NCBI RefSeq assembly: GCF_020731285.1
Contig: NZ_JAJFOW010000051.1
Location: 1-41,572, forward strand
Direction: 5' to 3'
DNA from: Cohnella baijiui
GTDB lineage: Bacteria; Bacillota; Bacilli; Paenibacillales; Paenibacillaceae
Length of the DNA: 41,572 nucleotides
Below the pieces are notes generated by a model that saw only the letters and a list, made by a program, of their open reading frames with translations, did not search any database and had not been told where the DNA came from. A program made the position numbers and the translations under genes. Of this stretch, positions 16,261 to 23,125 are shown piece by piece (positions within the stretch are counted from its first letter, which is position 1; every line of letters starts with the position of its first letter).

Positions 16261-16294
16261 CGCCGCCCTCCCGTCGGGAAAGGGCGGCGTTTTT
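16261..16294 (+). terminator. Intrinsic terminator after the exporter cluster
   Basis: CGCCGCCCT (16261-16269) pairs with AGGGCGGCG (16281-16289) and is followed by TTTTT. It separates the exporter genes from prfC. Confidence 0.9.
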
Positions 16295-16318
16295 CGCGCC
16301 GCCGCTTTCGCCTAATGC

Positions 16319-16374
16319 GATGAAAACGTTCGGTTCCGCTCCGGGACGATGACGAAGCCTTTTTTGCTTGCGTA
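16319..16374 (+). repeat. Divergent copy of the dispersed hairpin element
   Basis: This stretch has the marks of the element at 16452: AAAACG on the left, then CCGGGA..GACGAAGCC, a T6 run and GCTTG on the right. Its reverse complement keeps the same reading frame (ASKKGFVIVPE against ASKNGFAVFPD), which makes common origin likely. It lies just upstream of the prfC -10 box. Confidence 0.5.
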
Positions 16375-16377
16375 TTG

Positions 16378-16386
16378 TGCTATAAT
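16378..16386 (+). promoter_or_regulatory. Extended -10 promoter of prfC
   Basis: TGCTATAAT is a perfect extended -10. No good -35 lies at 16-18 bp. A start near 16393 gives a leader of about 130 nt with two structures (16409-16448 and 16452-16504). Confidence 0.7.
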
Positions 16387-16408
16387 GAAAGCTGTCATTT
16401 TGTTCGTC

Positions 16409-16448
16409 ATACAGCATGCATAGGTTTTTTGCCTATCCATTCCTGTAT
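16409..16448 (+). promoter_or_regulatory. Nested hairpin in the prfC leader
   Basis: ATACAG (16409-16414) pairs with CTGTAT (16443-16448), and inside it ATAGG (16420-16424) pairs with CCTAT (16432-16436) around a U-rich loop. It is followed at once by CACCTCC, which is complementary to a Shine-Dalgarno sequence. Confidence 0.5.
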
Positions 16449-16451
16449 CAC

Positions 16452-16504
16452 CTCCGATAAAAACGTATTGCCGTCCGGGAAGACGGCAAAGCCATTTTTA
16501 CTTG
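16452..16504 (+). repeat. Dispersed hairpin element in the prfC leader
   Basis: CTCCGATAAAAACG, an inner stem TGCCGTC/GACGGCA, then AAAGCC, TTTTT and ACTTG. AAAAA and TTTTT can close an outer stem. The same layout recurs at 28613, 34448 and 35216. It ends 20 bp before the prfC start. Confidence 0.7.
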
Positions 16505-16524
16505 AAGAAGGGAAACCGTGATCC

Positions 16525-18111
16525 ATGAGCCAAACCGTCCGCGAAGAACTTCAGCAGGAAGTGGCCAAGCGCCGCACCTTCGCGATTATTTCCCACCCCG
16601 ACGCGGGGAAAACGACGCTGACCGAAAAGCTGCTGCTGTTCGGCGGCGCGATCCATACCGCCGGCTCCGTCAAGGCGCGCAAAGCGGCGCGCCACGCAAC
16701 GAGCGACTGGATGGAGATCGAGAAGCAGCGGGGGATCTCCGTCACCTCGTCCGTCATGCAGTTCCAGTACGCCGGCAAGCACGTGAACATCCTCGACACG
16801 CCTGGCCACCAAGACTTCAGCGAAGACACCTACCGCACGCTGACGGCCGCGGACAGCGCGGTCATGCTGATCGACGTCGCCAAAGGCGTCGAGGCGCAGA
16901 CCATCAAGCTGTTCCAGGTGTGCCGCAAACGCGGCATTCCGATCTTCACGTTCATCAACAAGCTCGACCGCGAAGGGCAAAATCCGTTCGACCTGCTTGA
17001 AGAGATCGAGCGCGTCCTCGGCATCCGCTCGGTGCCGATGAACTGGCCGATCGGCATGGGCCGCGAGCTGTGCGGCGTGTACGATCGGATGAAAAAGCAA
17101 GTGGAGCTGTTCCAGGGCAACGACCATTCCACGATCGAGGTTCGTCCGGCCGCGGACTACAACGATCCGGCCATCCGGGAGATGGCGGGCGACTATCTCG
17201 CCGACCAGCTTGCGCAGGACCTGGAGCTGCTGGACGTCGCGGGCGACCCGTTCGATTACGAAAAGGTGCGGGCGGGCGAGCTGACGCCGGTCTTTTTCGG
17301 CAGCGCGGTGAACAACTTCGGCGTGCAGACGTTCCTCGAGAACTTCCTCCAGCTCGCGCCCGCGCCGACGTCCCGCAAGACGACGGAAGGAGAAGTCTCT
17401 CCCGAGAGTGAGAAATTCTCCGGCTACATTTTTAAAATTCAAGCCAACATGAATCCCGCGCACCGCGACCGGATCGCCTTTCTCCGCATCTGCTCCGGCA
17501 AGTTCCAGCGCGGCATGGCCGTCCGCCACGTCCGGGTCGGCAAGGAGATCAAGCTGTCCCAGCCGCAGCAGTTCCTCGCGCAGGACCGGGATATCGTCGA
17601 GACCGCTTATCCGGGCGATATCATCGGCTTGTTCGATCCGGGCATTTTCCGCATCGGGGACAGCCTCGCCGAAAGCGCGAGCATGACGTTCGACGAGCTG
17701 CCGACGTTCTCGCCGGAGATCTTCGCCAAAGTATCGGTGAAAAACGCGCTGAAGCAAAAGCAATATTTAAAAGGTCTGGACCAGCTGACGGAAGAGGGCA
17801 TGGTGCAGGTGTTCCGCTCGGTCGGCCCGTTCGAGGATACGTATCTCGGCGTCGTCGGCCAGCTGCAGTTCGACGTCTTCGAGTATCGGATGAAAAACGA
17901 GTACGGCGTCGACATCCAGCTCGCGCGCACGTCGTTCCAGTTCGCCCGTTGGGTCGTCGCGTCCAAGCTCGATCCGACGAAGTTCCGGATCAACTCCACG
18001 CTCGTCAAGGACAAAAACGACAACGACGTGGCGCTGTTCGAAAACGAATACGCGATGCGCACCGCAATCGAGCGCATGCCGGACGTGACGTTCCTGGAAA
18101 CGGCCCCTTAA
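16525..18111 (+). CDS. prfC: Peptide chain release factor 3
   Basis: 528 residues, normal for RF3, a translational GTPase that recycles RF1/RF2 from the ribosome after peptide release. GTPase motifs: G1 HPDAGKTT (24-31), G3 DTPGHQDF (91-98) and G4 NKLD (145-148). G2 lies in the switch region with EKQRGISVTSS. Domains II and III follow, with FRSVGPFEDTYLGVVGQLQFDVFEYR typical of RF3 rather than EF-G. The ribosome site (AGAAGGGAAA) is weak and distant, about 12 nt from the ATG, so initiation may be modest or regulated through the structured leader. It stands alone between two terminators. Confidence 0.96.
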   Translation: MSQTVREELQQEVAKRRTFAIISHPDAGKTTLTEKLLLFGGAIHTAGSVKARKAARHATSDWMEIEKQRGISVTSSVMQFQYAGKHVNILDTPGHQDFSEDTYRTLTAADSAVMLIDVAKGVEAQTIKLFQVCRKRGIPIFTFINKLDREGQNPFDLLEEIERVLGIRSVPMNWPIGMGRELCGVYDRMKKQVELFQGNDHSTIEVRPAADYNDPAIREMAGDYLADQLAQDLELLDVAGDPFDYEKVRAGELTPVFFGSAVNNFGVQTFLENFLQLAPAPTSRKTTEGEVSPESEKFSGYIFKIQANMNPAHRDRIAFLRICSGKFQRGMAVRHVRVGKEIKLSQPQQFLAQDRDIVETAYPGDIIGLFDPGIFRIGDSLAESASMTFDELPTFSPEIFAKVSVKNALKQKQYLKGLDQLTEEGMVQVFRSVGPFEDTYLGVVGQLQFDVFEYRMKNEYGVDIQLARTSFQFARWVVASKLDPTKFRINSTLVKDKNDNDVALFENEYAMRTAIERMPDVTFLETAP

Positions 18112-18134
18112 GCCGTACGCCCGGCGCAAGCCAA

Positions 18135-18169
18135 GCCGCCCGCCGGAGAAATCCGGGGGCGGTTTTTTT
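18135..18169 (+). terminator. Intrinsic terminator of prfC
   Basis: A GC-rich stem (CCGCCCGCCGGA against TCCGGGGGCGG, with a small bulge) is followed by seven T residues at 18163-18169, 24 bp after the prfC stop. Confidence 0.9.
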
Positions 18170-18238
18170 GGCGCGTTTCGGACCGAGAATGACCAAATCG
18201 AAGAAGGAAAGGACAAACGCGGCAATCGCGGCTCGGGT

Positions 18239-18244
18239 TATAAT
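18239..18244 (+). promoter_or_regulatory. Probable -10 box for the Gfo/Idh/MocA gene
   Basis: A perfect TATAAT in GGTTATAAT, 54 bp before the start codon, without an obvious -35. Confidence 0.5.
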
Positions 18245-18297
18245 GAAAACGTTACCCGTTCCATCATCATTCCGATACGAAAGAGGATGTTGCAAAG

Positions 18298-19389
18298 ATG
18301 GCGAAGAACAGAATCGGCTTGATCGGCTGCGGCAATATCAGCGCGATCTACTTGAAAAATCTGACGGCGTCGGCGGACGTGGAAGTGATCGCCTGCGCGG
18401 ACATCGACCTCGAGCGCGCCCGCGCCCGGGCTCGGGAGTTCGGCGTGCCGAAGGCGTATTCCGTGGAGGAGCTGCTGGCCGATCCCGACGTCGACATCGT
18501 CGTGAACTTGACGATCCCGGCTTCCCACGCCAGCGTTTGCCGCCAGGCACTCGAAGCGGGCAAGCATGTGTACGTGGAAAAGCCGCTGGCGGTGAATCTG
18601 GAGGAAGGCCGCGGCGTCGTCGCGTTGGCGGAGGAGAAAGGATTGCGCGTCGCCTGCGCGCCGGAGACGTTCCTCGGCGGCAGCATCCAGACGTGCCGCA
18701 AGCTGATCGACGAAGGCGCCATCGGGCGTCCGATCGCGGCGACCGGCTTCATGATGGGCAGCGGACCGGAGTCGTGGCATCCCGATCCCGCGTTTTTCTA
18801 CCAAGTCGGCGGCGGACCGCTGTTTGACATGGGCCCTTACTATCTGACCGCCTTCATCTTCCTGCTCGGCGGCATCCGCCGCGTCACCTCGTCGGCGGCG
18901 ATCCCGACGCCGGAGCGGACGATCACGAGCCAGCCGAAGTACGGCACCAAGGTCAAGGTGGAGACGCCGACCCATATCGCCGGCGTGCTGGACTTCAAGT
19001 CCGGCGCCGTTGCGACGCTCGTGACCAGCTTCGACATCGCCGGGGGCAGCGGGCTGCCGAACATCGAAATCTACGGGACGGAAGGAACGCTTCGCGTGCC
19101 GGATCCGAATACGTTCGGCGGGCCGGTGCTGCTCCGCAAGCCCGGCGGCGATTGGGAGGAAGTGCCGCTCGCGTTCGGATACGACGACAACATGCGGGGC
19201 ATCGGCGTCATCGACATGGCGCGGGCCATCCGGGAAGGGCGTCCGCACCGCGCGTCCGGACAGCTTGCCTTCCACGTGCTCGAAGCCATGCACGGCCTGC
19301 TCGATGCGTCCGAGGGCGACAAGCACGTCTTCCTGTCGGACTTTCCGCAGCGTCCGGAAATCATGCCTACGGGAGGCTTCGGCGCCTAA
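18298..19389 (+). CDS. Gfo/Idh/MocA family oxidoreductase
   Basis: 363 residues. The N-terminal Rossmann fold has GLIGCGNIS (7-15) and an acidic residue at the end of beta-2 (ACADID). The family's EKPLAV motif is at 94-99. The C-terminal alpha/beta domain contains GGGPLFDMGPYYL, the usual substrate-side block. Such enzymes oxidise or reduce sugars, inositols and related alcohols with NAD(P); the substrate is not readable. Ribosome site AGAGGA at slightly long spacing. It is followed after 78 bp by phnM, with no clear terminator between them, so they may share a transcript. Confidence 0.9.
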   Translation: MAKNRIGLIGCGNISAIYLKNLTASADVEVIACADIDLERARARAREFGVPKAYSVEELLADPDVDIVVNLTIPASHASVCRQALEAGKHVYVEKPLAVNLEEGRGVVALAEEKGLRVACAPETFLGGSIQTCRKLIDEGAIGRPIAATGFMMGSGPESWHPDPAFFYQVGGGPLFDMGPYYLTAFIFLLGGIRRVTSSAAIPTPERTITSQPKYGTKVKVETPTHIAGVLDFKSGAVATLVTSFDIAGGSGLPNIEIYGTEGTLRVPDPNTFGGPVLLRKPGGDWEEVPLAFGYDDNMRGIGVIDMARAIREGRPHRASGQLAFHVLEAMHGLLDASEGDKHVFLSDFPQRPEIMPTGGFGA

Positions 19390-19467
19390 GCGATTTGCCG
19401 ATTGGCGCCCGATGTGGAATACTAGGGTGACAATGCAGGTAACATCGCAAGGTAAAGGAGAATGGGG

Positions 19468-20640
19468 ATGTCCAGCCGGCTCATCATACGGGGAGGAACC
19501 GTCGTCCTGCCGGACGAAGCGCGGACGGCCGATCTGCTCTTGGCGGACGGCCGGATCGCCGCCATCGCGACGGACGGGGCGCGCGAGTGGGCGCGGCCCG
19601 AGGATCGCGTCCTGGAGGCGGAAGGGGCATACGTGCTTCCGGGTCTCGTCGATATCCATTGCGATACGATCGAGAAGGAAGCGGAGCCGCGGCCCAATAC
19701 GCTGTTCCCGCTTGCGATGGCGTTTCTGCAGTTTGAACGCAAGCTGGCGGGCCACGGCATCACCTCCATGTTCCACTCGCTGTCGCTAGGCGTCGGGCTC
19801 AGCCTGCGGGGAGAGCATCTGGTCGCGGACATGGTGGAGACGATTCATCGCTGCTCGCAAGAGCGGGCTATGATTCGCCACGGCGTTCATTTGCGTTATG
19901 AAGTGTCGCATTTAACCGGCTTCGGGCTGGCCGAACGACTCATCGAGCAGGGGATGATCGACTATCTCTCGCTCATGGATCACGCGCCGGGACAGGGCCA
20001 GTACAAACGCCCGGGCGCTTTCGAGCGTTATGTGATGAAGAACCAGGGCGTCGATGCGGAGGAGTGCGCGCGCATTATCGAGGAGCTGCAGGAGCGGCGC
20101 AGGCGGATCGACTGGTCCAAGCTCCACGCGCTGACCGGCAAGGCCCGGCGCAGCGGCATCGCCGTCGCCTCGCACGACGACGATACGGTCGAACAGGTGA
20201 ATCATTCGATGGCACTCGGCGCGGGCGTATCCGAGTTTCCGTTGAACCTCGAGACGGCGTCGTACGCTACGAATCAGGGGCTGCAAGTATGCGTAGGCGC
20301 CCCGAACATCGTCCGGGGCGGGTCGCATGATCATAACTTATCCGCGCTCGAAGCGATTCGCCAAGGGTCGGCGGCGATCGTCTGCTCCGATTATCATCCG
20401 GCCTCGCTGCTGCAGGCGATCTTCGTGCTGGAGCGGGAAGGCGTCGCCCTAGCCGATGCCGTTCGGATGGCGACGCTGGCGCCCGCCCGCGCGCTTGGCC
20501 GGGACGGCGAGCTCGGCTCACTGGAGCCGGGCAAGCTGGCGGACGTGCTCCTCGTTCGCAAAATCGGAGATTGCCCGGTCGCGACCCACACAATCGTGAA
20601 CGGCACGATCGTGTTGGCTACCGGGGATTACACGGCTTAA
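19468..20640 (+). CDS. phnM: PhnM-like alpha-D-ribose 1-methylphosphonate 5-triphosphate diphosphatase
   Basis: 390 residues of the amidohydrolase fold. The metal site begins with PGLVDIHCDTIEKEAEPRP (HCD at 64-66), where PhnM proteins have H-x-D followed by EK..PRP. SHDDDT, the EFPLN block and CSDYHP complete the PhnM pattern. PhnM removes pyrophosphate from the ribose methylphosphonate triphosphate intermediate in C-P lyase phosphonate use. ATG 19468 is preferred to ATG 19462 because AAGGAG lies only 1 nt before the latter. No other phn gene is in the window, so this is an orphan, and its real substrate may differ. Its stop codon overlaps the convergent sspI by 4 bp. Confidence 0.88.
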   Translation: MSSRLIIRGGTVVLPDEARTADLLLADGRIAAIATDGAREWARPEDRVLEAEGAYVLPGLVDIHCDTIEKEAEPRPNTLFPLAMAFLQFERKLAGHGITSMFHSLSLGVGLSLRGEHLVADMVETIHRCSQERAMIRHGVHLRYEVSHLTGFGLAERLIEQGMIDYLSLMDHAPGQGQYKRPGAFERYVMKNQGVDAEECARIIEELQERRRRIDWSKLHALTGKARRSGIAVASHDDDTVEQVNHSMALGAGVSEFPLNLETASYATNQGLQVCVGAPNIVRGGSHDHNLSALEAIRQGSAAIVCSDYHPASLLQAIFVLEREGVALADAVRMATLAPARALGRDGELGSLEPGKLADVLLVRKIGDCPVATHTIVNGTIVLATGDYTA

Positions 20641-20867
20641 GCTTCCGCGGACGGTGCCTCCTGCGGGAGCTGTCCGTGCAGGGTGGCGATCATCTGCCCC
20701 TGCAGCCCGGGATCGCTGTGCGTCCAGATGATCTCGAACAGGACGCCCAGACCGGGCAGCGTTACTTCCGCATTGCCGACCGAATCCTCGATCACTTCCC
20801 GAATGTCTTGCTCGCTTTTGCCCTGCACGCGCATGATGATCGCTTCGCGCAGCGTGACCGTCTTCAT
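20637..20867 (-). CDS. sspI: Small acid-soluble spore protein SspI
   Basis: 76 residues: MKTVTLREAIIMRVQGKSEQ..EVIEDSVGNAEVTLPGLGVLFEIIW, followed by a short variable tail. The core LPGLGVLFE.IW is diagnostic of SspI, a minor spore-core protein made late in the forespore. Ribosome site AAGGGGGA at good spacing. It converges on phnM with a 4-bp overlap of the 3' ends. A forespore (sigma G) promoter is expected upstream, but I could not define one. It supports an endospore-forming host. Confidence 0.92.
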   Translation of the reverse strand: MKTVTLREAIIMRVQGKSEQDIREVIEDSVGNAEVTLPGLGVLFEIIWTHSDPGLQGQMIATLHGQLPQEAPSAEA

Positions 20868-20961
20868 ACAGGTGTCCCCCTTCGCATGATCAACGTATTG
20901 CAGTCTTGCAGTCCGATCTAGATTCCCCCGCCGCGCTTCCGGTTATCCCGGAAGCGTCTTG

Positions 20962-20970
20962 TGTTATAAT
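20962..20970 (+). promoter_or_regulatory. Extended -10 promoter of the KtrA-like gene
   Basis: TGTTATAAT is a perfect extended -10, 45 bp before the start codon. A short inverted repeat (GCTTCCGG..CCGGAAGC) lies just upstream. Confidence 0.65.
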
Positions 20971-21015
20971 GGGAATCATAGCGGATACGGGAAGAGGAAG
21001 GAGCAACCGTCGCAC

Positions 21016-21675
21016 ATGCCCAAAAAACAATTTGCGATTATCGGCCTCGGCCGGTTCGGCTCGAGCGTCGCCACTTTTTTGTCCCAAATGGGCTACGAGG
21101 TGCTCGCCATCGACGAGGATGAAGAACGCGTCCAGGATGTCGCCAATACCGTCACCCACGCGGTATCGGCGGATTCCACCGACGAAGAGGCGATGCGGGC
21201 GCTGGGCGTCCGCAACTTCGACGTCGTCGTCGTCGCGATCGGTCAGGATATTCAAGCCAGCATTCTGACCACTTTGATTCTGAAAGACTTGGGCGTTCCC
21301 AAGCTGATCGTCAAAGCGCAAAACGAGCTGCACGGCAAGGTGCTGAACAAGATCGGCGCGGACAAGGTCGTGTTCCCGGAGCGGGATATGGGACTGCGCG
21401 TCGCGCACCACTTGATTTCACCGAACATACTGGAGCATATCGAGCTATCGACCGACTATAGCATCGTCGAGCTCCGGGTGCCGGCCTCGATGATCGGCAA
21501 AAACCTGAAGCAGCTGGACGTTCGCGCCAAATACGGCTGCAACGTCCTCGCCATCAAACGCGGCAACGACATGAACGTCGCGCCGAGCGCGGACCAAGCG
21601 ATCACCGAGGAGGATATCCTCGTGATCGTCGGGCGCAACGAGCAGCTCACGAAGCTGGAGCAGGCGTATGCGTAA
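21016..21675 (+). CDS. ktrA: TrkA/KtrA family potassium channel regulatory subunit
   Basis: 219 residues starting MPKKQFAIIGLGRFGSSVATFL. The N-terminal RCK domain has the nucleotide motif GLGRFG (10-15) and an acidic end of beta-2 (AIDEDEERV). A C-terminal TrkA-C domain begins near residue 135 (YSIVELRVPASMIGKNLKQLDVRAKYGCNVLAI). Such cytoplasmic rings gate KtrB/D-type K+ transporters in response to ATP/ADP and often c-di-AMP. No KtrB-type gene is in the window, as is usual for KtrC. The ATG at 21016 follows GGAAGGAG at slightly long spacing. It overlaps the next gene by 8 nt. Confidence 0.92.
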   Translation: MPKKQFAIIGLGRFGSSVATFLSQMGYEVLAIDEDEERVQDVANTVTHAVSADSTDEEAMRALGVRNFDVVVVAIGQDIQASILTTLILKDLGVPKLIVKAQNELHGKVLNKIGADKVVFPERDMGLRVAHHLISPNILEHIELSTDYSIVELRVPASMIGKNLKQLDVRAKYGCNVLAIKRGNDMNVAPSADQAITEEDILVIVGRNEQLTKLEQAYA

Positions 21676-22528
21676 CTGGGAACCCGCCTTGACCTCCGTG
21701 CAGAATCCGCGGGTCAAAGCTTGGGCCAAGCTGTCCGAACGCAAGTACCGCAACCAGGAAGGCCGATTCAAGCTCGAGGGCGTCCACTTGGTCAAGGAAG
21801 CGCTCGAAGCCGGTTGGCCTCTCGAGGCGGTCGCTTTCGACGAAGGCCTGGGCTTGCCGGACGAGCTGCTCCCTTACGCGGAGCTGGAGCGGGCCTCCGG
21901 AGGTCCCGAGTGGGTTCCGGTGTCGCCGGATATTATCCTGAAATGCAGCGAGACCGAGACGCCGCAGCCGGTCTTCGCGATCGCGGTAAAACGCCCCGCC
22001 GACGAGTCCGCCCTTTTGGACGGGGAACGCGAGGGACCGGTCGTCGTCCTGGACGGGGTCCAGGATCCCGGCAACGTCGGCACGATCATTCGCAGCGCGG
22101 CCGCCAGCGGTGCGGCTGCGGTCGTCCTCGGCAAGGGGACGGCCGATCTGTACAACGCCAAAACGCTGCGCGCGACGATGGGGACGCTGTTCCGCGTGCC
22201 GATCGTCGAAGCCGAGCTGACCGCGCTGCTTCCCGAGGCCCGGAACCGCGGCGCGAAGTTGTTCGGCACGAGCTTGCAGGCGCAGCAGTCCGTTTATGCG
22301 TGCGACCTCGCGGCCCCGGGCGTCTGGCTGCTTTTCGGCAACGAAGGCAGCGGCCTTTCTCCCGCGATCGAAGCTTTGGTCGATTGTCCCGTCATCATTC
22401 CGATGAGCGGCCGCGCCGAATCGCTTAACGTCGCGATGGCCGCGACCGTGCTGCTGTTCGAGTGCCAGCGCCAGCGTCTTTCGCAGGCATCTCCATCGTT
22501 GTCCGCGTCCCCGTCCCGCGGGACCTGA
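21668..22528 (+). CDS. TrmH/SpoU family RNA 2'-O-methyltransferase (YsgA-like)
   Basis: 286 residues. The N-terminal substrate-binding domain (NPRVKAWAKLSERKYRNQEGRFKLEGVHLVKEAL) is the SpoU_sub_bind type. The C-terminal SPOUT methyltransferase domain has motif 1 (VVLDGVQDPGNVGTIIRSAAASGA), motif 2 (WLLFGNEGSGLS) and motif 3 (IPMSGRAESLNVAMAATVLLFE). It transfers methyl from S-adenosylmethionine to a ribose of rRNA or tRNA; YsgA-type proteins act on rRNA, but the exact site is not known from sequence. It begins inside the end of the KtrA-like gene (8-nt overlap), so they are translationally linked. Confidence 0.92.
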   Translation: MRNWEPALTSVQNPRVKAWAKLSERKYRNQEGRFKLEGVHLVKEALEAGWPLEAVAFDEGLGLPDELLPYAELERASGGPEWVPVSPDIILKCSETETPQPVFAIAVKRPADESALLDGEREGPVVVLDGVQDPGNVGTIIRSAAASGAAAVVLGKGTADLYNAKTLRATMGTLFRVPIVEAELTALLPEARNRGAKLFGTSLQAQQSVYACDLAAPGVWLLFGNEGSGLSPAIEALVDCPVIIPMSGRAESLNVAMAATVLLFECQRQRLSQASPSLSASPSRGT

Positions 22529-22539
22529 CTTGCCGAAAC

Positions 22540-22578
22540 CGATGTCGTCCGGCCCTCTGCCGGACGATATCGTTTTTT
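22540..22578 (+). terminator. Intrinsic terminator after the methyltransferase gene
   Basis: A 14-bp stem (CGATGTCGTCCGGC with GCCGGACGATATCG, one G-U pair) around a 5-nt loop is followed by TTTTTT. Confidence 0.93.
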
Positions 22579-22610
22579 CTTTCATCCGCATTGCAATCTG
22601 CTTGCCGGTA

Positions 22611-22866
22611 TGTGCGGAAAAATCGATTATCTCCCCTCAAAGAGGCGTGTCCGGTGCTAAGATGCGCGGAAAAATCGACTATCTCCCCTCGAAGTAGCGT
22701 GTCCGGCACGGAGATGTGCGGAAAAATCGACTAACTCCCCTCGAAGTAGCGTGTCCGGCGCGGAAATGTGCGGAAAAATCGACTAACTCCTCTCGAAGTG
22801 GCGTGTCCGGTGCGGAGATGTGCGGAAAAATCGACGATCTCCCCTCAAAGTGGCGTATCCGGCAAA
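22611..22866. repeat. Five tandem 52-bp repeats
   Basis: Units start at 22611, 22663, 22715, 22767 and 22819, each exactly 52 bp, the last slightly short. Each begins TG(T/C)GCGGAAAAATCGA, has a central CTCC(C/T)CTC.AAG and ends near GCGT.TCCGG. Differences are mostly single bases. The units are contiguous without unique spacers, so this is not a CRISPR. Because 52 is not a multiple of three, the small frames reading through it change frame in every unit and are not credible genes. Confidence 0.93.
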
Positions 22867-23125
22867 GGAAAAAACGGGAATTGGGAAAAAACGAGTTTAT
22901 TTAAAAATGCCGGTAGACAAATCGCCTTCGTTTGCCCTAATATAAAATTCTGCCCTTTCGAAGCGGTGAATCGCGTCCGCGTTCACCCATCATTTCTCTC
23001 CGCCGACTACGCAAATTCCGCAATCCAGAAGAAATGACCGAATGACTTGCATGCTATTCTAGGAAAGCCGCCAATCGAACGTCGGTTCGCCTTTTTCGCG
23101 AAGCGACCACACCATTTTCAAAGGA
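22867..23125. other. Intergenic region before the MFS transporter
   Basis: No gene is seen. It contains TAGACA-18-TAATAT (22914-22943), a weak promoter candidate, and a strong hairpin GGTGAA..CGCG-CGCG..TTCACC near 22965-22987. A TGCTATTCT extended -10 candidate lies at about 23049-23057, and a small stem CGAAC/GTTCG before CCTTTTT (23077-23096) could be an attenuator. Confidence 0.45.

Noticed and set aside
16452..16504. Known c-di-GMP or other standard riboswitch
   Set aside because: The AAAGCC string first suggested a GEMM riboswitch, but the required conserved core and second hairpin are absent.
22611..22866. CRISPR array
   Set aside because: The 52-bp units are contiguous with no unique spacers, and there are no cas genes.
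22716..23037. Short forward frames with repeated MCGKID-type peptides
   Set aside because: They are translations of the 52-bp tandem repeats; the period is not a multiple of three, so no single frame is conserved.
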